Assembly (NCBI RefSeq): GCF_028288465.1
Contig: NZ_JAQBNR010000039.1
Span: 1-64,000 of the forward strand
Direction of reading: 5' to 3'
DNA: 64,000 nucleotides
From: Ferruginibacter sp.
Lineage (GTDB): Bacteria; Bacteroidota; Bacteroidia; Chitinophagales; Chitinophagaceae
The notes below the pieces were generated by a model. The model did no database searches and was not told the origin of the DNA. It saw only the letters and a list, made by a program, of their open reading frames with translations. Positions 45,324 through 54,690 of this stretch are shown one piece after another. The translations under genes were made by a program, and so were the position numbers. Each line of letters opens with the position of its first letter. Positions within the stretch are counted from its first letter, which is position 1.

Positions 45324-48300
45324 ATGACGACTAAACTATTCAAAGGTTTCCTTCTATTTTTTACTGCACTGTTAGGTTTTACTGCTTCAATGCAAGCTCA
45401 GACAAGAACCATTTCGGGCAAAGTCACATCAGCGGCAAACGAGGTTCAGCCAGGTGCTACCGTTATAGTCAAAGGGCAAAAGAAAGGTACTATAACGGAT
45501 ATCAATGGTAACTTTTCTATCACTGCTCCCTCCGGAAATGTATCCATTGTTGTATCCAACGTGGGGTTTGCTACAGCTGAAAAAGCCGTATCGGCCAATG
45601 TATCTGAAATAAACATTGTGCTGACAGAATCCAAGACGGAACTGGAAGGTGTGGTAGTTACCGCCCTTGGAATTACCCGCCAGAAAAAAACACTGGTGTA
45701 TGCAACGCAATCTGTAAAGGCGTCGGAACTTACGGAAGCCAGAGATGCCAATAATGTTATCAACTCTCTTTCTGGTAAAGTCGCCAACGCAGTTATCACG
45801 CAAGGTTCTGGCGGACCAGGCAGCGGTGCACGCATTGTGTTAAGAGGTAACAGGTCCATCCAGGGTTCAAATAATGCGCTGATTGTTGTGGATGGTGTAC
45901 CAATCAGCAACAATACCAATGGAACATCCACCAGCGATTTCGGTTCTATTCAGGGTTCTGATGGTGCTTCCAGTATTAACCCGGACGATATAGAATCAGT
46001 AACCGTTTTGCGGGGAGCTTCTGCAGCTGCACTTTACGGCAGTCAGGCTGGTAATGGCGTAATTGTTATCACTACAAAAAAAGGAAAAAAAGACAAGATT
46101 TCTGTAACGGTTAATTCGGGCATTGCGGTTGAATCTGTATTTGCTTTACCTAAGTTTCAAAATACTTATGGCCAGGGCAATGGTGGCGTTTTAAAAGACA
46201 CGCTTACTTCTGGTGAAAGCTGGGGTGCAAAAATGACTGGTCAGTCAATTGTAAATCATCTTGGAGTACCAGGAACTTATTCTGCCCAGCCAAATAACGT
46301 AAGTGATTTTTTCAGGAATGGTATAAGCCTGAATAATTCCATTGGCGTTACCGGAGGTACAGATAAAATGCAGACTTACTTCTCTTATACAAATAATAAG
46401 ATTGAAGGTATTGTCCCAAAAAATGACCTTATCCGTCATACAGTTAATTTACGCATCACCAACCAGGTGAGCAGCCGCTTTTCTACCGATGCAAAAATTA
46501 CTTATGTAAACCAGGATATTAAAAACAGGCCTCGCACTGGTGAAGAAAATGCACCGGTAATTGATATTTATAACATGGCGAGAAATATTTCTACCGCAGA
46601 TGCCATGAATTATCAAACACTGAATAACGTCGGCATTTATGCTCCTACAACATTTCCTTCAACACTGAGTTCAATTTATCAGAACCCTTACTGGACCGTT
46701 AATAATACTTCTATTAATGAAGCAAGGGACAGAGTAATTGGATTTTTGACAGCACGGTTTAAGCTTACCAATTGGCTTACACTTGCAGGGCGTGCCAACA
46801 TGGACAAAACGTTTGACCGTGGCGAAAATTCCGTTGCAGAAGGAACCATATTATGGGCAAAATCGGGTGGCGATTATCAGAAGAATAACATCGTTGCCAC
46901 TGAAAAATGGTTTGATGTAATGCTTGAAGGAAACAACAAGATTGCAAATCAATTTAAAGTAGACTATCGTGTCGGGGCTATTATACAGGATAGTAAATAT
47001 GATGCGAATGTGTCTTCAGCCGGTGGCTTGAATGTTACTGATAAATACAGTCTCAATTTCGCCAAAAGCCCCGCTGTTAATTCCAGCTACACACAGGTTC
47101 AAACGCAGTCTGTTTTTGGCCAGGCTAACCTGTCTTATAAGGATGCCGTATTTCTTGACTTAAGTTTGAGAAATGACTGGGATTCAAGATTGCCAAAACC
47201 TTACTCATTCTTATATCCTTCTGTGGGCGTATCAACAGTATTATCAGATTTACTGGTATTACCGCAGGCGCTGTCATTTTTAAAAGCTTCAATAAACTAT
47301 GCTGAAGTTGGAAATGGTGGACGTTTTGGGTTACTAAAATCAGTTTACAATTATGGTCAGGGTGCGGGAAACGGATTTTTACAAATCAGCTCAACGCTGC
47401 CTCTACCAGGTTTGAAACCAGAGATTGTTAAAAACCTTGAGTTTGGTATGGAAGCGAGATTTTTGAACAACAGGATCGGATTTACAGCTACCTATTATAA
47501 GAGTAATTCGTTTAACCAGTTGCTACAGGTCGCATTACCGGTTGCTTCTGGTTTCTCAAGCAAATATATCAATGCCGGTAATATTCAGAATACCGGATTT
47601 GAACTGGTGCTAAATGGTTCTCCCATCCAATCAAAAAACTTTAAATGGGATGTAACCCTTAACGTTGCGATGAACCACAGCAAAGTAATTTCATTAAGTG
47701 ATGAGGTGAAAATATTCTACCTGGGTGGCGGCTTTGGCCGTTCTGCAACACCGGTGGTACAGGAAGGTAAAGCGTATGGCGATCTACTTGCTTTTAAATG
47801 GGCTACAGATGCAAAAGGAAATCGTGTAGTAGATAAAGTTACCGGTAAACCAGTATTGACACAGGAACAGGAATACATAGGCAATTTCAACCCCAAAGCA
47901 ACTGTTGGCTTTACCAATACGTTTGAATACAAAGGGTTCTCGCTGCGTTTCTTAATTGATGGACGTTTTGGAGGAACAATGGTATCTGGTACAGAAATGA
48001 ACCTTGCATTTAGCGGAATTCCCGAAGTCACAGCCTTGAAACGTGAAGGTGGCTGGAGTCTTGGAGGTGTGGATGCAACTGGTTCACCGGTGTCAACGAC
48101 CATTACTGCGCAGGACTTTTGGCAGATAGCTTCCGGCAAAAGGTACGGTGCTGGTGAGTTTTTTGCATACGATGCAACCAATTTAAGAGTAAGAGAATTA
48201 TCAATTGGTTACAGCATTCCTTTAAAAAACACAACAGTTATAAAGGCAGCTAAACTTTCACTGGTAGGAAGAAATTTATTATGGTTATACAGGGGCAAGT

Positions 48301-48446
48301 CTTTGCTGGACATTCCGGGCATAGGAACTCGCAAAATGTGGTTTGATCCTGATATGAGTCTTGGTAACAGCAACTACCAGGGTGTTGAATATGGTACCTT
48401 ACCAGCTACGCGTAGTTTAGGTGTTAATTTACAGCTGACCTTTTAA
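45324..48446 (+). CDS. SusC/RagA-type TonB-linked outer-membrane transporter (module 2)
   Basis: 1040 residues, with signal peptide ending near SMQA, regulatory domain (ISGKVTSAANEVQPGATVIV), plug (NALIVVDGVPISNNTNG; DIESVTVLRGASAAALYG) and a barrel ending LGVNLQLTF. It is homologous to but clearly different from the module 1 SusC. Coupled with the SusD encoded 26 bp downstream, it would form a second import complex. Two LacI-type operators upstream suggest it is controlled separately from module 1. Confidence 0.93.
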   Translation: MTTKLFKGFLLFFTALLGFTASMQAQTRTISGKVTSAANEVQPGATVIVKGQKKGTITDINGNFSITAPSGNVSIVVSNVGFATAEKAVSANVSEINIVLTESKTELEGVVVTALGITRQKKTLVYATQSVKASELTEARDANNVINSLSGKVANAVITQGSGGPGSGARIVLRGNRSIQGSNNALIVVDGVPISNNTNGTSTSDFGSIQGSDGASSINPDDIESVTVLRGASAAALYGSQAGNGVIVITTKKGKKDKISVTVNSGIAVESVFALPKFQNTYGQGNGGVLKDTLTSGESWGAKMTGQSIVNHLGVPGTYSAQPNNVSDFFRNGISLNNSIGVTGGTDKMQTYFSYTNNKIEGIVPKNDLIRHTVNLRITNQVSSRFSTDAKITYVNQDIKNRPRTGEENAPVIDIYNMARNISTADAMNYQTLNNVGIYAPTTFPSTLSSIYQNPYWTVNNTSINEARDRVIGFLTARFKLTNWLTLAGRANMDKTFDRGENSVAEGTILWAKSGGDYQKNNIVATEKWFDVMLEGNNKIANQFKVDYRVGAIIQDSKYDANVSSAGGLNVTDKYSLNFAKSPAVNSSYTQVQTQSVFGQANLSYKDAVFLDLSLRNDWDSRLPKPYSFLYPSVGVSTVLSDLLVLPQALSFLKASINYAEVGNGGRFGLLKSVYNYGQGAGNGFLQISSTLPLPGLKPEIVKNLEFGMEARFLNNRIGFTATYYKSNSFNQLLQVALPVASGFSSKYINAGNIQNTGFELVLNGSPIQSKNFKWDVTLNVAMNHSKVISLSDEVKIFYLGGGFGRSATPVVQEGKAYGDLLAFKWATDAKGNRVVDKVTGKPVLTQEQEYIGNFNPKATVGFTNTFEYKGFSLRFLIDGRFGGTMVSGTEMNLAFSGIPEVTALKREGGWSLGGVDATGSPVSTTITAQDFWQIASGKRYGAGEFFAYDATNLRVRELSIGYSIPLKNTTVIKAAKLSLVGRNLLWLYRGKSLLDIPGIGTRKMWFDPDMSLGNSNYQGVEYGTLPATRSLGVNLQLTF

Positions 48447-48472
48447 TATAACCTTCTAAATAATTTTATTAT

Positions 48473-50065
48473 ATGAATCGAATAACAATTTTAAACCGGA
48501 TTTACACGCCTTTTTTTTGTTGTGTAGTTCTGCTGGGAGCCTGTACGAAAAAGTTTGACCAGATCAACACGGATAGAAACACAGTTGCTACAGTGGGGTC
48601 TGCTGAACTACCTTTCCTTTTTTCAAAAGCAGAAGCGTCTGCGGTGCCTAATATCTGGAACTACCAGGTTGCACAAAACCTTTTTGCAGATCAGTATGCG
48701 CAATACTTTGCCTGCACGGCCACCTATTTTCCTTCAGATCGGCTTAACATCAGGATGGATTGGGTTGGTGCTGCATTTAACCCAATTTATACAGATATGG
48801 TGCCGCAGTTACAGGCCATTGCATTAGCTTCTCCGGGGTCTGCCGAAGCTGCTATCGGAGATGTTGTGTGGGTGCTGGGGTTTCATAGGGTAACCGATTA
48901 CTGGGGGCCAATCCCTTATTTCCAGGCCGGCAAGCCAGGCAACTCAGTACCATACGATGCTCAGGATAAGATTTACGATGATTTTTTCAAGAAGCTGGAT
49001 GCTGCTGTGACTGTGTTGAAAACACATGCTGGTGAAAACCATTATGGAAGTTATGACCTTATCTATGGCGGTGATGTAAACAAATGGATAAAATTTGCGA
49101 ATACATTAAGACTGAGGCTGGCAATGCGTATTTCTTCAGTAGATCCTGCGAGGGCAAAGTCTGAAGCTGAAGCCGCTGTTGCTTCGGGTGTTTTTACGGA
49201 TAGTCCTTCAGATGATGCGTTGATACAAAAAAGTTTGAAAGGGGATGATAATAATGGTCTTTCCATCATGTCTGACTGGAATGAATTTCGTATGAGTGCT
49301 TCTATGGAATCTGTTTTGAATGGATATAAAGATCCCCGCCTTCCTGTTTACTTTCTGCCGGATGGAGCCAGCAAAGCAAATCCAAATGGCAATGGCAAAT
49401 ATGATGGTCTTAGAAACGGGCTTACAGCAACGCAGTTAACAGAGTCGCAAAATTCGTATGCAAACAATGCAAAGCCTGGCAAACGATGGTCTTCACCTGA
49501 TTTTGGAGGAAACGACAACTTTAAAGAGACACCACAAAACATCATGTCTGTTGCAGAAGCCTATTTTCTGCGTGCAGAAGGGGCACTAATGGGCTGGAAC
49601 ATGAATGGTAATGCAAAGGAATTATATGAAGCGGGTATTACTAATTCCATGAAACAATGGGGTATTACAGACAATGCAGCCATCAGCGCATACATAAGCA
49701 GTACAAATGTACCGATTGCGCCAAACGATTACCTTAACTCGCCGGCAGTTTCTGATGCACCAGTAAAATTTGCCGCTGACCAAGCGACTCAAAAAAAGCA
49801 GATTGCAATTCAGAAATGGCTGGCTATTTATCCTGATGGAAATGAAGCATGGGCAGATTACCGGAGAAGCCGCACGTTTATTCTATATCCGGTTGCTAAT
49901 TCTGAAAATCCTGATCTTCCTGATCCCAATACCCAATGGATAAGAAGAATTCCATTCCTGCTTTCAGAAAAGCAAAATAACAAGACAGCAGTTGAAGCAG
50001 CTGCGTCTTTACTTGGCCCTGGCGGCGATAAACTGACCACGCCACTGTGGTGGGATAAGAACTAA
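48473..50065 (+). CDS. SusD/RagB-family outer-membrane lipoprotein (SusD-like_2, module 2)
   Basis: 530 residues with lipobox LLGAC (about residue 24) and mature start TKKFDQINTDRNTVATV. The conserved KWIKFANTLRLRLAMRISSVDP and the closing TPLWWDKN place it in SusD-like_2, the same branch as module 1. It would bind glycan for the adjacent SusC. Its stop is followed 21 bp later by a strong hairpin. Confidence 0.92.
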   Translation: MNRITILNRIYTPFFCCVVLLGACTKKFDQINTDRNTVATVGSAELPFLFSKAEASAVPNIWNYQVAQNLFADQYAQYFACTATYFPSDRLNIRMDWVGAAFNPIYTDMVPQLQAIALASPGSAEAAIGDVVWVLGFHRVTDYWGPIPYFQAGKPGNSVPYDAQDKIYDDFFKKLDAAVTVLKTHAGENHYGSYDLIYGGDVNKWIKFANTLRLRLAMRISSVDPARAKSEAEAAVASGVFTDSPSDDALIQKSLKGDDNNGLSIMSDWNEFRMSASMESVLNGYKDPRLPVYFLPDGASKANPNGNGKYDGLRNGLTATQLTESQNSYANNAKPGKRWSSPDFGGNDNFKETPQNIMSVAEAYFLRAEGALMGWNMNGNAKELYEAGITNSMKQWGITDNAAISAYISSTNVPIAPNDYLNSPAVSDAPVKFAADQATQKKQIAIQKWLAIYPDGNEAWADYRRSRTFILYPVANSENPDLPDPNTQWIRRIPFLLSEKQNNKTAVEAAASLLGPGGDKLTTPLWWDKN

Positions 50066-50086
50066 ATTTATTTGAAACTTTTATAC

Positions 50087-50128
50087 AAAGATTCCATCGA
50101 AGGTTTTACATTCGGTGGAATCTTTTTT
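50087..50128 (+). terminator. Hairpin terminator/attenuator after SusD (module 2)
   Basis: A 15-base stem, AAAGATTCCATCGAA / TTCGGTGGAATCTTT, with one mismatch-type pair and a nine-base loop, followed by six T residues. It is placed like the hairpin in module 1, between susD and the FG-GAP/ASPIC gene. Confidence 0.7.
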
Positions 50129-50160
50129 ATGTTATGTGGTCCATGTTCTAAATCTATTTT

Positions 50161-53100
50161 ATGCAAAGGCGCTTTACACTTCTACTGCTTTTTATTTCAG
50201 GTATGTTAGTCACAGGGTGCAACAATGATGATGGAAATCACTTGTTTACCCGGCTGGATGCAGAGACTACGGGTATCAATTTCAGGAATACGCTGTTTGA
50301 AGACGGCCCGCTGAATGTTGCCAATTATATTTATTTCTACAATGGTGGGGGCGTCGCCATCGGGGATATCAATAATGATGGTCTCCAAGATATTCTTTTT
50401 ACAGGTAACATGGTAAGGAACCGGTTGTTTTTAAACAAAGGCAATTTTAAATTTGAAGATATTACACAACAAAGCGGTGTAGATAAAATGCAGGGATGGT
50501 GTACAGGCGCTACCATGGCGGATGTAAATGGTGACGGCAAACTGGATATTTATATTTGCAGGAGTGCGGATATAAATCCTGATCTGCGGAAGAATTTGTT
50601 GTTCATCAACAACGGCGATCTCTCGTTTACAGAAAAAGCAGCTGAGTACGGCCTCGCGGACAATGGCTACTCCACCCAGGCTTCGTTTTTCGACTATGAT
50701 AAAGATGGCGACCTGGATTGTTTTATCATCAATCATTCTGTTCAAAAATATACTGCGGGCGTACAGGATAACCCCGAATTGCGGAAAGAAAAGAATCCAG
50801 ATTATGCCAGCAAATTATACCGCAATGATAACAATCATTTTACCAACGTAAGTGATTCCGCAGGTATTACCTCTAACGTGCTCACCTTCGGATTAGGGGT
50901 TGCCATATCAGACTTTAATAATGATGGCTGGCCGGATATTGCAGTTTCCAACGATTTTAATGAGCCGGATTATTTGTTTATGAATAACCGTAATGGAACG
51001 TTTTCGGAACAGCTTACAAAAGCAATGGATGATATTTCGCTTTATTCAATGGGTTCAGATGCGGCTGATTACAATAACGATGGACTGACGGACCTAGTAA
51101 CACTCGATATGCTTCCGGAAGATAATAAAACAATCAAGATGCACGCTGGTGCAGAAAATTTTGACAAGTTCCAGTATTTGTTTACACAAGGTTTCTATTA
51201 CCAGTACAGCCGCAACATGTTGCAGAAAAACAATGGCGATGGTACGTTCAGCGAAGTGGGGCAACTGGCAGGTGTATCCAATACAGACTGGAGCTGGTCG
51301 GCCCTTTTTGGCGATTATGATAATGATGGCTATAAAGATTTGTTTGTTACCAATGGCTATGTTAAAGATTATACTGAGATGGATTTTCTCAAATATTCAG
51401 TAGACCGGGTTGTTAGAAACATGCATAAAGATTCGGTAGATCCGATTCCGGAATATATCCGTAAGATGCCAACCAATGAAACACCCAACTATATTTTTCA
51501 AAACCAGGGCAATGGTACTTTTCTTAAAAAAACTACTGAGTGGGGGTTTGATCAGAAAGGTGTCTCAGCAGGTGCCGCCTACGCCGATCTGGACAATGAC
51601 GGCGACCTTGACCTTGTGATAAATAACACCAACGATTTTGCCGGCATCTACAAAAACAACAACGAAACACTTAATAAAAATAATTACCTGCGGGTGCAGT
51701 TAAATGGTGGCGCTGCAAATGCAAGAGGTATTGGCGCAAAGGTGAAATTATTTTGCAAAGGACAGGAGTTTTACCAGGAACAATCGCCGGTGAGAGGATT
51801 TCAGTCTTCAGGCGACCCGGTGTTAAACTTTGGTGTGGGTAAAAATACAATGATCGATTCATTGCTTGTGATCTGGCCCAATGATCATTTTCAAAAACTG
51901 GCTGCTGTTAAAACCAATCAGTTGCTAACAATAAAAATGGCCGATGCGCATGAAAAATGGACATATGATACAGTTGCCACAAAAAAGTTGCTTTCCCAAA
52001 ATATATTGCCGGAAGTGAATCATAAAGAAAATACATTCAACGATTTCACCGTGCAATCCCTGCTGCCAAATTATCTTAGCCGACAGGGGCCGTGCATTGT
52101 ATCTGCAGATGTTAATAACGACGGACTGGACGATTTTTTTATGGGCGGCGCTAAAGACGAACCTGCACAGCTTTTTCTTCAAAATAAAAACAATACGTTT
52201 TCCTTGAAAGCTACACCAGCATTTCTTAAAGACGCTGCCAGTGAAGATGTGGCTGCAAGCTTTTTTGATGCAGATAACGACGGCGACATGGATTTGTATG
52301 TTGCCAGTGGTGGATTTGAATACAATGAAAACGATCCGGCTTACCAGGACAGGCTATACCTGAATGATGGGAAAGGAAATTTTACAAAAAAAGAAAATGC
52401 ATTACCTGCGCTATTGGCGAGTAAAGGGTGTGTGAAAGCGGCTGATATAGATGGTGACGGCGATCAGGATTTGTTTGTGGGCGGAAGAGTTGTGCCCGGT
52501 AAATATCCCACTTCGCCCAGAAGCTACATTTTACTCAATGATGGTAAAGGTAATTTTACAGATGCAACGCAGCAGGTCTGCGCTGCGTTGCAGTACACCG
52601 GTATGGTTACAGATGCGTTGTGGATGGATCTAAATAATGATCATCAACCCGACTTGGTGGTGGTGGGCGAATGGATGCCGGTAAAAGTTTTTACCAATTT
52701 AAAAGGTGTATTATCAGATGCCTCTGCTAAGTACATTCATTTTGCAAGCACGGGCTGGTGGAACCGCATTGATGCTGAAGATATGGATGGAGACGGCGAT
52801 GCTGACCTGGTGGTTGGTAACTGTGGAACCAACACACAGTTTCATGTTACTGAAAAAGAACCCATGACATTGTACTATAAAGATTTTGATAACAATAGTT
52901 CTGTGGATCCGCTGCTTTGTTATTATATTGGTGGAGTTTCTTATCCCGCCGCTTCAAGGGATGATCTTACCGACCAATTACCAGGATTAAAGAAAAAGTT
53001 TTTAGAATATAAAGCTTATTCAACAGCTACAATTAAAGATGTTTTTACTGCGGAACAACTGAAAGATGCAATACAGCTGACGGCAGAAAACATGCAAACT

Positions 53101-53457
53101 GTTTATCTCGAAAACCAGGGCCAGAAGGGGTTTGCTTTACATCAGCTGCCAATAGAAGCGCAATATGCTCCGGTGTATGGTATCACTTCGTTAGACGCCA
53201 ATCATGATGGTAAAAAGGATTTATTATTGGCCGGTAATAATGCCTGGACAAGAATAAAATTTGGTCGCTATGAGGCCAACCATGGTGTACTGTTATACGG
53301 TGACGGAAAAAATAATTTTACTTATGTACAGCAATTTAAAAGCGGGTTAAATATAAAGGGGGATGTACGTAGTATCGCTAAGGTAAAGAGTGGCAATAAA
53401 GAACAAATCATAGTTGGAATAAACAATTCAGCTGCATTATCACTCATGGTAAAGTAA
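50161..53457 (+). CDS. FG-GAP/VCBS-repeat lipoprotein with ASPIC/UnbV domain, module 2
   Basis: 1098 residues. Unlike the module 1 copy it begins with a lipobox (MLVTGC, Cys20), so it is anchored in the outer membrane. The repeat pattern parallels module 1: DINNDG, DVNGDG, DYDKDG, DFNNDG, DYNNDG, DYDNDG and DLDNDG, then an ASPIC domain (ARGIGAKVKLFCKGQ; LNFGVGKNTMIDSLLVIWP, about residues 520-590), then DVNNDG, DADNDG, DIDGDG, DLNNDH, DMDGDG, a decayed copy and DANHDG. Function unknown; the conserved linkage to SusCD suggests a surface accessory in glycan capture. It follows susD by 95 bp. Confidence 0.87.
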   Translation: MQRRFTLLLLFISGMLVTGCNNDDGNHLFTRLDAETTGINFRNTLFEDGPLNVANYIYFYNGGGVAIGDINNDGLQDILFTGNMVRNRLFLNKGNFKFEDITQQSGVDKMQGWCTGATMADVNGDGKLDIYICRSADINPDLRKNLLFINNGDLSFTEKAAEYGLADNGYSTQASFFDYDKDGDLDCFIINHSVQKYTAGVQDNPELRKEKNPDYASKLYRNDNNHFTNVSDSAGITSNVLTFGLGVAISDFNNDGWPDIAVSNDFNEPDYLFMNNRNGTFSEQLTKAMDDISLYSMGSDAADYNNDGLTDLVTLDMLPEDNKTIKMHAGAENFDKFQYLFTQGFYYQYSRNMLQKNNGDGTFSEVGQLAGVSNTDWSWSALFGDYDNDGYKDLFVTNGYVKDYTEMDFLKYSVDRVVRNMHKDSVDPIPEYIRKMPTNETPNYIFQNQGNGTFLKKTTEWGFDQKGVSAGAAYADLDNDGDLDLVINNTNDFAGIYKNNNETLNKNNYLRVQLNGGAANARGIGAKVKLFCKGQEFYQEQSPVRGFQSSGDPVLNFGVGKNTMIDSLLVIWPNDHFQKLAAVKTNQLLTIKMADAHEKWTYDTVATKKLLSQNILPEVNHKENTFNDFTVQSLLPNYLSRQGPCIVSADVNNDGLDDFFMGGAKDEPAQLFLQNKNNTFSLKATPAFLKDAASEDVAASFFDADNDGDMDLYVASGGFEYNENDPAYQDRLYLNDGKGNFTKKENALPALLASKGCVKAADIDGDGDQDLFVGGRVVPGKYPTSPRSYILLNDGKGNFTDATQQVCAALQYTGMVTDALWMDLNNDHQPDLVVVGEWMPVKVFTNLKGVLSDASAKYIHFASTGWWNRIDAEDMDGDGDADLVVGNCGTNTQFHVTEKEPMTLYYKDFDNNSSVDPLLCYYIGGVSYPAASRDDLTDQLPGLKKKFLEYKAYSTATIKDVFTAEQLKDAIQLTAENMQTVYLENQGQKGFALHQLPIEAQYAPVYGITSLDANHDGKKDLLLAGNNAWTRIKFGRYEANHGVLLYGDGKNNFTYVQQFKSGLNIKGDVRSIAKVKSGNKEQIIVGINNSAALSLMVK

Positions 53458-53588
53458 TTGCGGTTCTATTATTAAACACACTGGCTAATTTTTAATTAAC
53501 AGAAGCCTGCAAAATTGAAGGAAGTTCTCACGCATCAGGCCGACTGCAAGCAGAACCATTTCAATTTATAAAACACAAAATTTAATTC

Positions 53589-54050
53589 TTGACTGATAAA
53601 CTCAATTTCAAAAAACGCATGTTGCTGCATTGTATGCAATCCATTCAGCAACGGATTGATGCAGCTTTGATGGCAATGGATAACGCCCAGGCGGCGGCCA
53701 ACAGTGAGGAAAAAAGCAGTGCAGGGGATAAATATGAAACCGGTCGTGCCATGAGCCATTTAGAGAAAGATATGCATGCCCGGCAATTGGTAGCCAACCA
53801 GCATGAACTGGCGGCACTAAAATCGGTTGATTGCAGCAGGTTGCATGTTACCGTGACTGCCGGAAGCGTGGTTGTTTGTGACGATGTAAAATTTTTTATA
53901 GCAGCAGGGCTCGGTAAAATAGTGTTTGAGGGCGAAACCATATTGGTGTTATCACCCAATGCACCGGTAGCAAAATTATTACTGCGCCAGGTTGCTGGTG
54001 GAAGTTGCTCTTTTAACAGCAAAACTATGCTTATAAAAGACGTGTTTTGA
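53589..54050 (+). CDS. GreA/GreB-like C-terminal-domain protein (often mislabelled 3-oxoacyl-ACP synthase)
   Basis: 153 residues. The conserved segment SSAGDKYETGRAMSHLEKDM followed by QLVANQHELAAL is the hallmark of a small Bacteroidota family that resembles a transcription-elongation-factor coiled coil plus the GreA-type C-terminal FKBP-like domain. Database names of 3-oxoacyl-ACP synthase for such proteins have no support in the sequence: there is no ketosynthase Cys-His-His. The frame starts with TTG at 53589; an ATG at 53619 would remove ten residues of the first helix, so TTG is kept tentatively. Confidence 0.7.
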   Translation: MTDKLNFKKRMLLHCMQSIQQRIDAALMAMDNAQAAANSEEKSSAGDKYETGRAMSHLEKDMHARQLVANQHELAALKSVDCSRLHVTVTAGSVVVCDDVKFFIAAGLGKIVFEGETILVLSPNAPVAKLLLRQVAGGSCSFNSKTMLIKDVF

Positions 54051-54144
54051 TTTACGTTCATCAAAACAGTTTTATCCTGGTTTCAAAAATATTTCCGATT
54101 GCGCCTTAATTTGTACTTTCGCAGCATAATAAAAACAAAAAAAA

Positions 54145-54594
54145 ATGAGCGACGTACAATTAACAACCGGCGAGATACATACTGCCAAAGGCGTTTTAAA
54201 ATTTGAACTCTACGATGATGATGCACCGATTGCAGCAGCCAATTTTAAAAAACTGGTAAACCAGGGTTTCTACAACGGGTTGACTTTTCACCGGGTAATT
54301 CCAAACTTTATGATACAGGGCGGATGCCCGGATGGTACAGGTGCAGGTGGCCCCGGCTATTCTATTAACTGCGAATTAAATGGCAGCAAACAAATACATG
54401 ACCGTGGCGTAATGTCAATGGCACACCGTGGACGTAACACCGGTGGCTCCCAGTTTTTCATTTGCCACAACCGTAATGGTGTAAAGCACCTGGATGGCGT
54501 ACATACCTGCTTTGGTAAAATAACTGAAGGCGTGGATATCATCGACGATATCCGTGGAGGTGACGTAATGGAAAAAGTGATCATCACTTCATAG
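54145..54594 (+). CDS. Peptidyl-prolyl cis-trans isomerase, cyclophilin type
   Basis: 149 residues, the size of a single cyclophilin domain with no signal peptide, hence cytoplasmic. Active-site motifs are FHRVIPNFMIQGGCPDGTG (Arg of FHR) and GSQFFICHN, with HLDGVHTCFGKI near the end. It speeds prolyl isomerisation in protein folding. A TACTTTCG element 24 bp before the ATG may be the -7 box. A shared terminator separates it from the convergent HtrA gene. Confidence 0.93.
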   Translation: MSDVQLTTGEIHTAKGVLKFELYDDDAPIAAANFKKLVNQGFYNGLTFHRVIPNFMIQGGCPDGTGAGGPGYSINCELNGSKQIHDRGVMSMAHRGRNTGGSQFFICHNRNGVKHLDGVHTCFGKITEGVDIIDDIRGGDVMEKVIITS

Positions 54595-54638
54595 CATATT
54601 GCTACAACCAAAATATTCCTGGTAGATATACTACATAA

Positions 54639-54668
54639 AAAAAATCCCCTTTTGCAAGGGGATTTTTT
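54639..54668. terminator. Bidirectional terminator between cyclophilin and HtrA genes
   Basis: ATCCCCTT / AAGGGGAT stem with a TTGC loop, extended by A-T pairs and flanked by an A-tract on the left and a T-tract on the right, so it can end transcripts from both sides. Confidence 0.85.
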
Positions 54669-54690
54669 ACTGATTTCAGCTTCTCAAATC

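Noticed and set aside
45446..45931. 161-codon minus-strand open frame across the second susC
   Set aside because: Lies opposite the conserved plug domain of SusC; no independent support.
47717..48181. 154-codon minus-strand frame opposite the second SusC barrel
   Set aside because: Mirror of SusC coding, with no recognisable family or start context.
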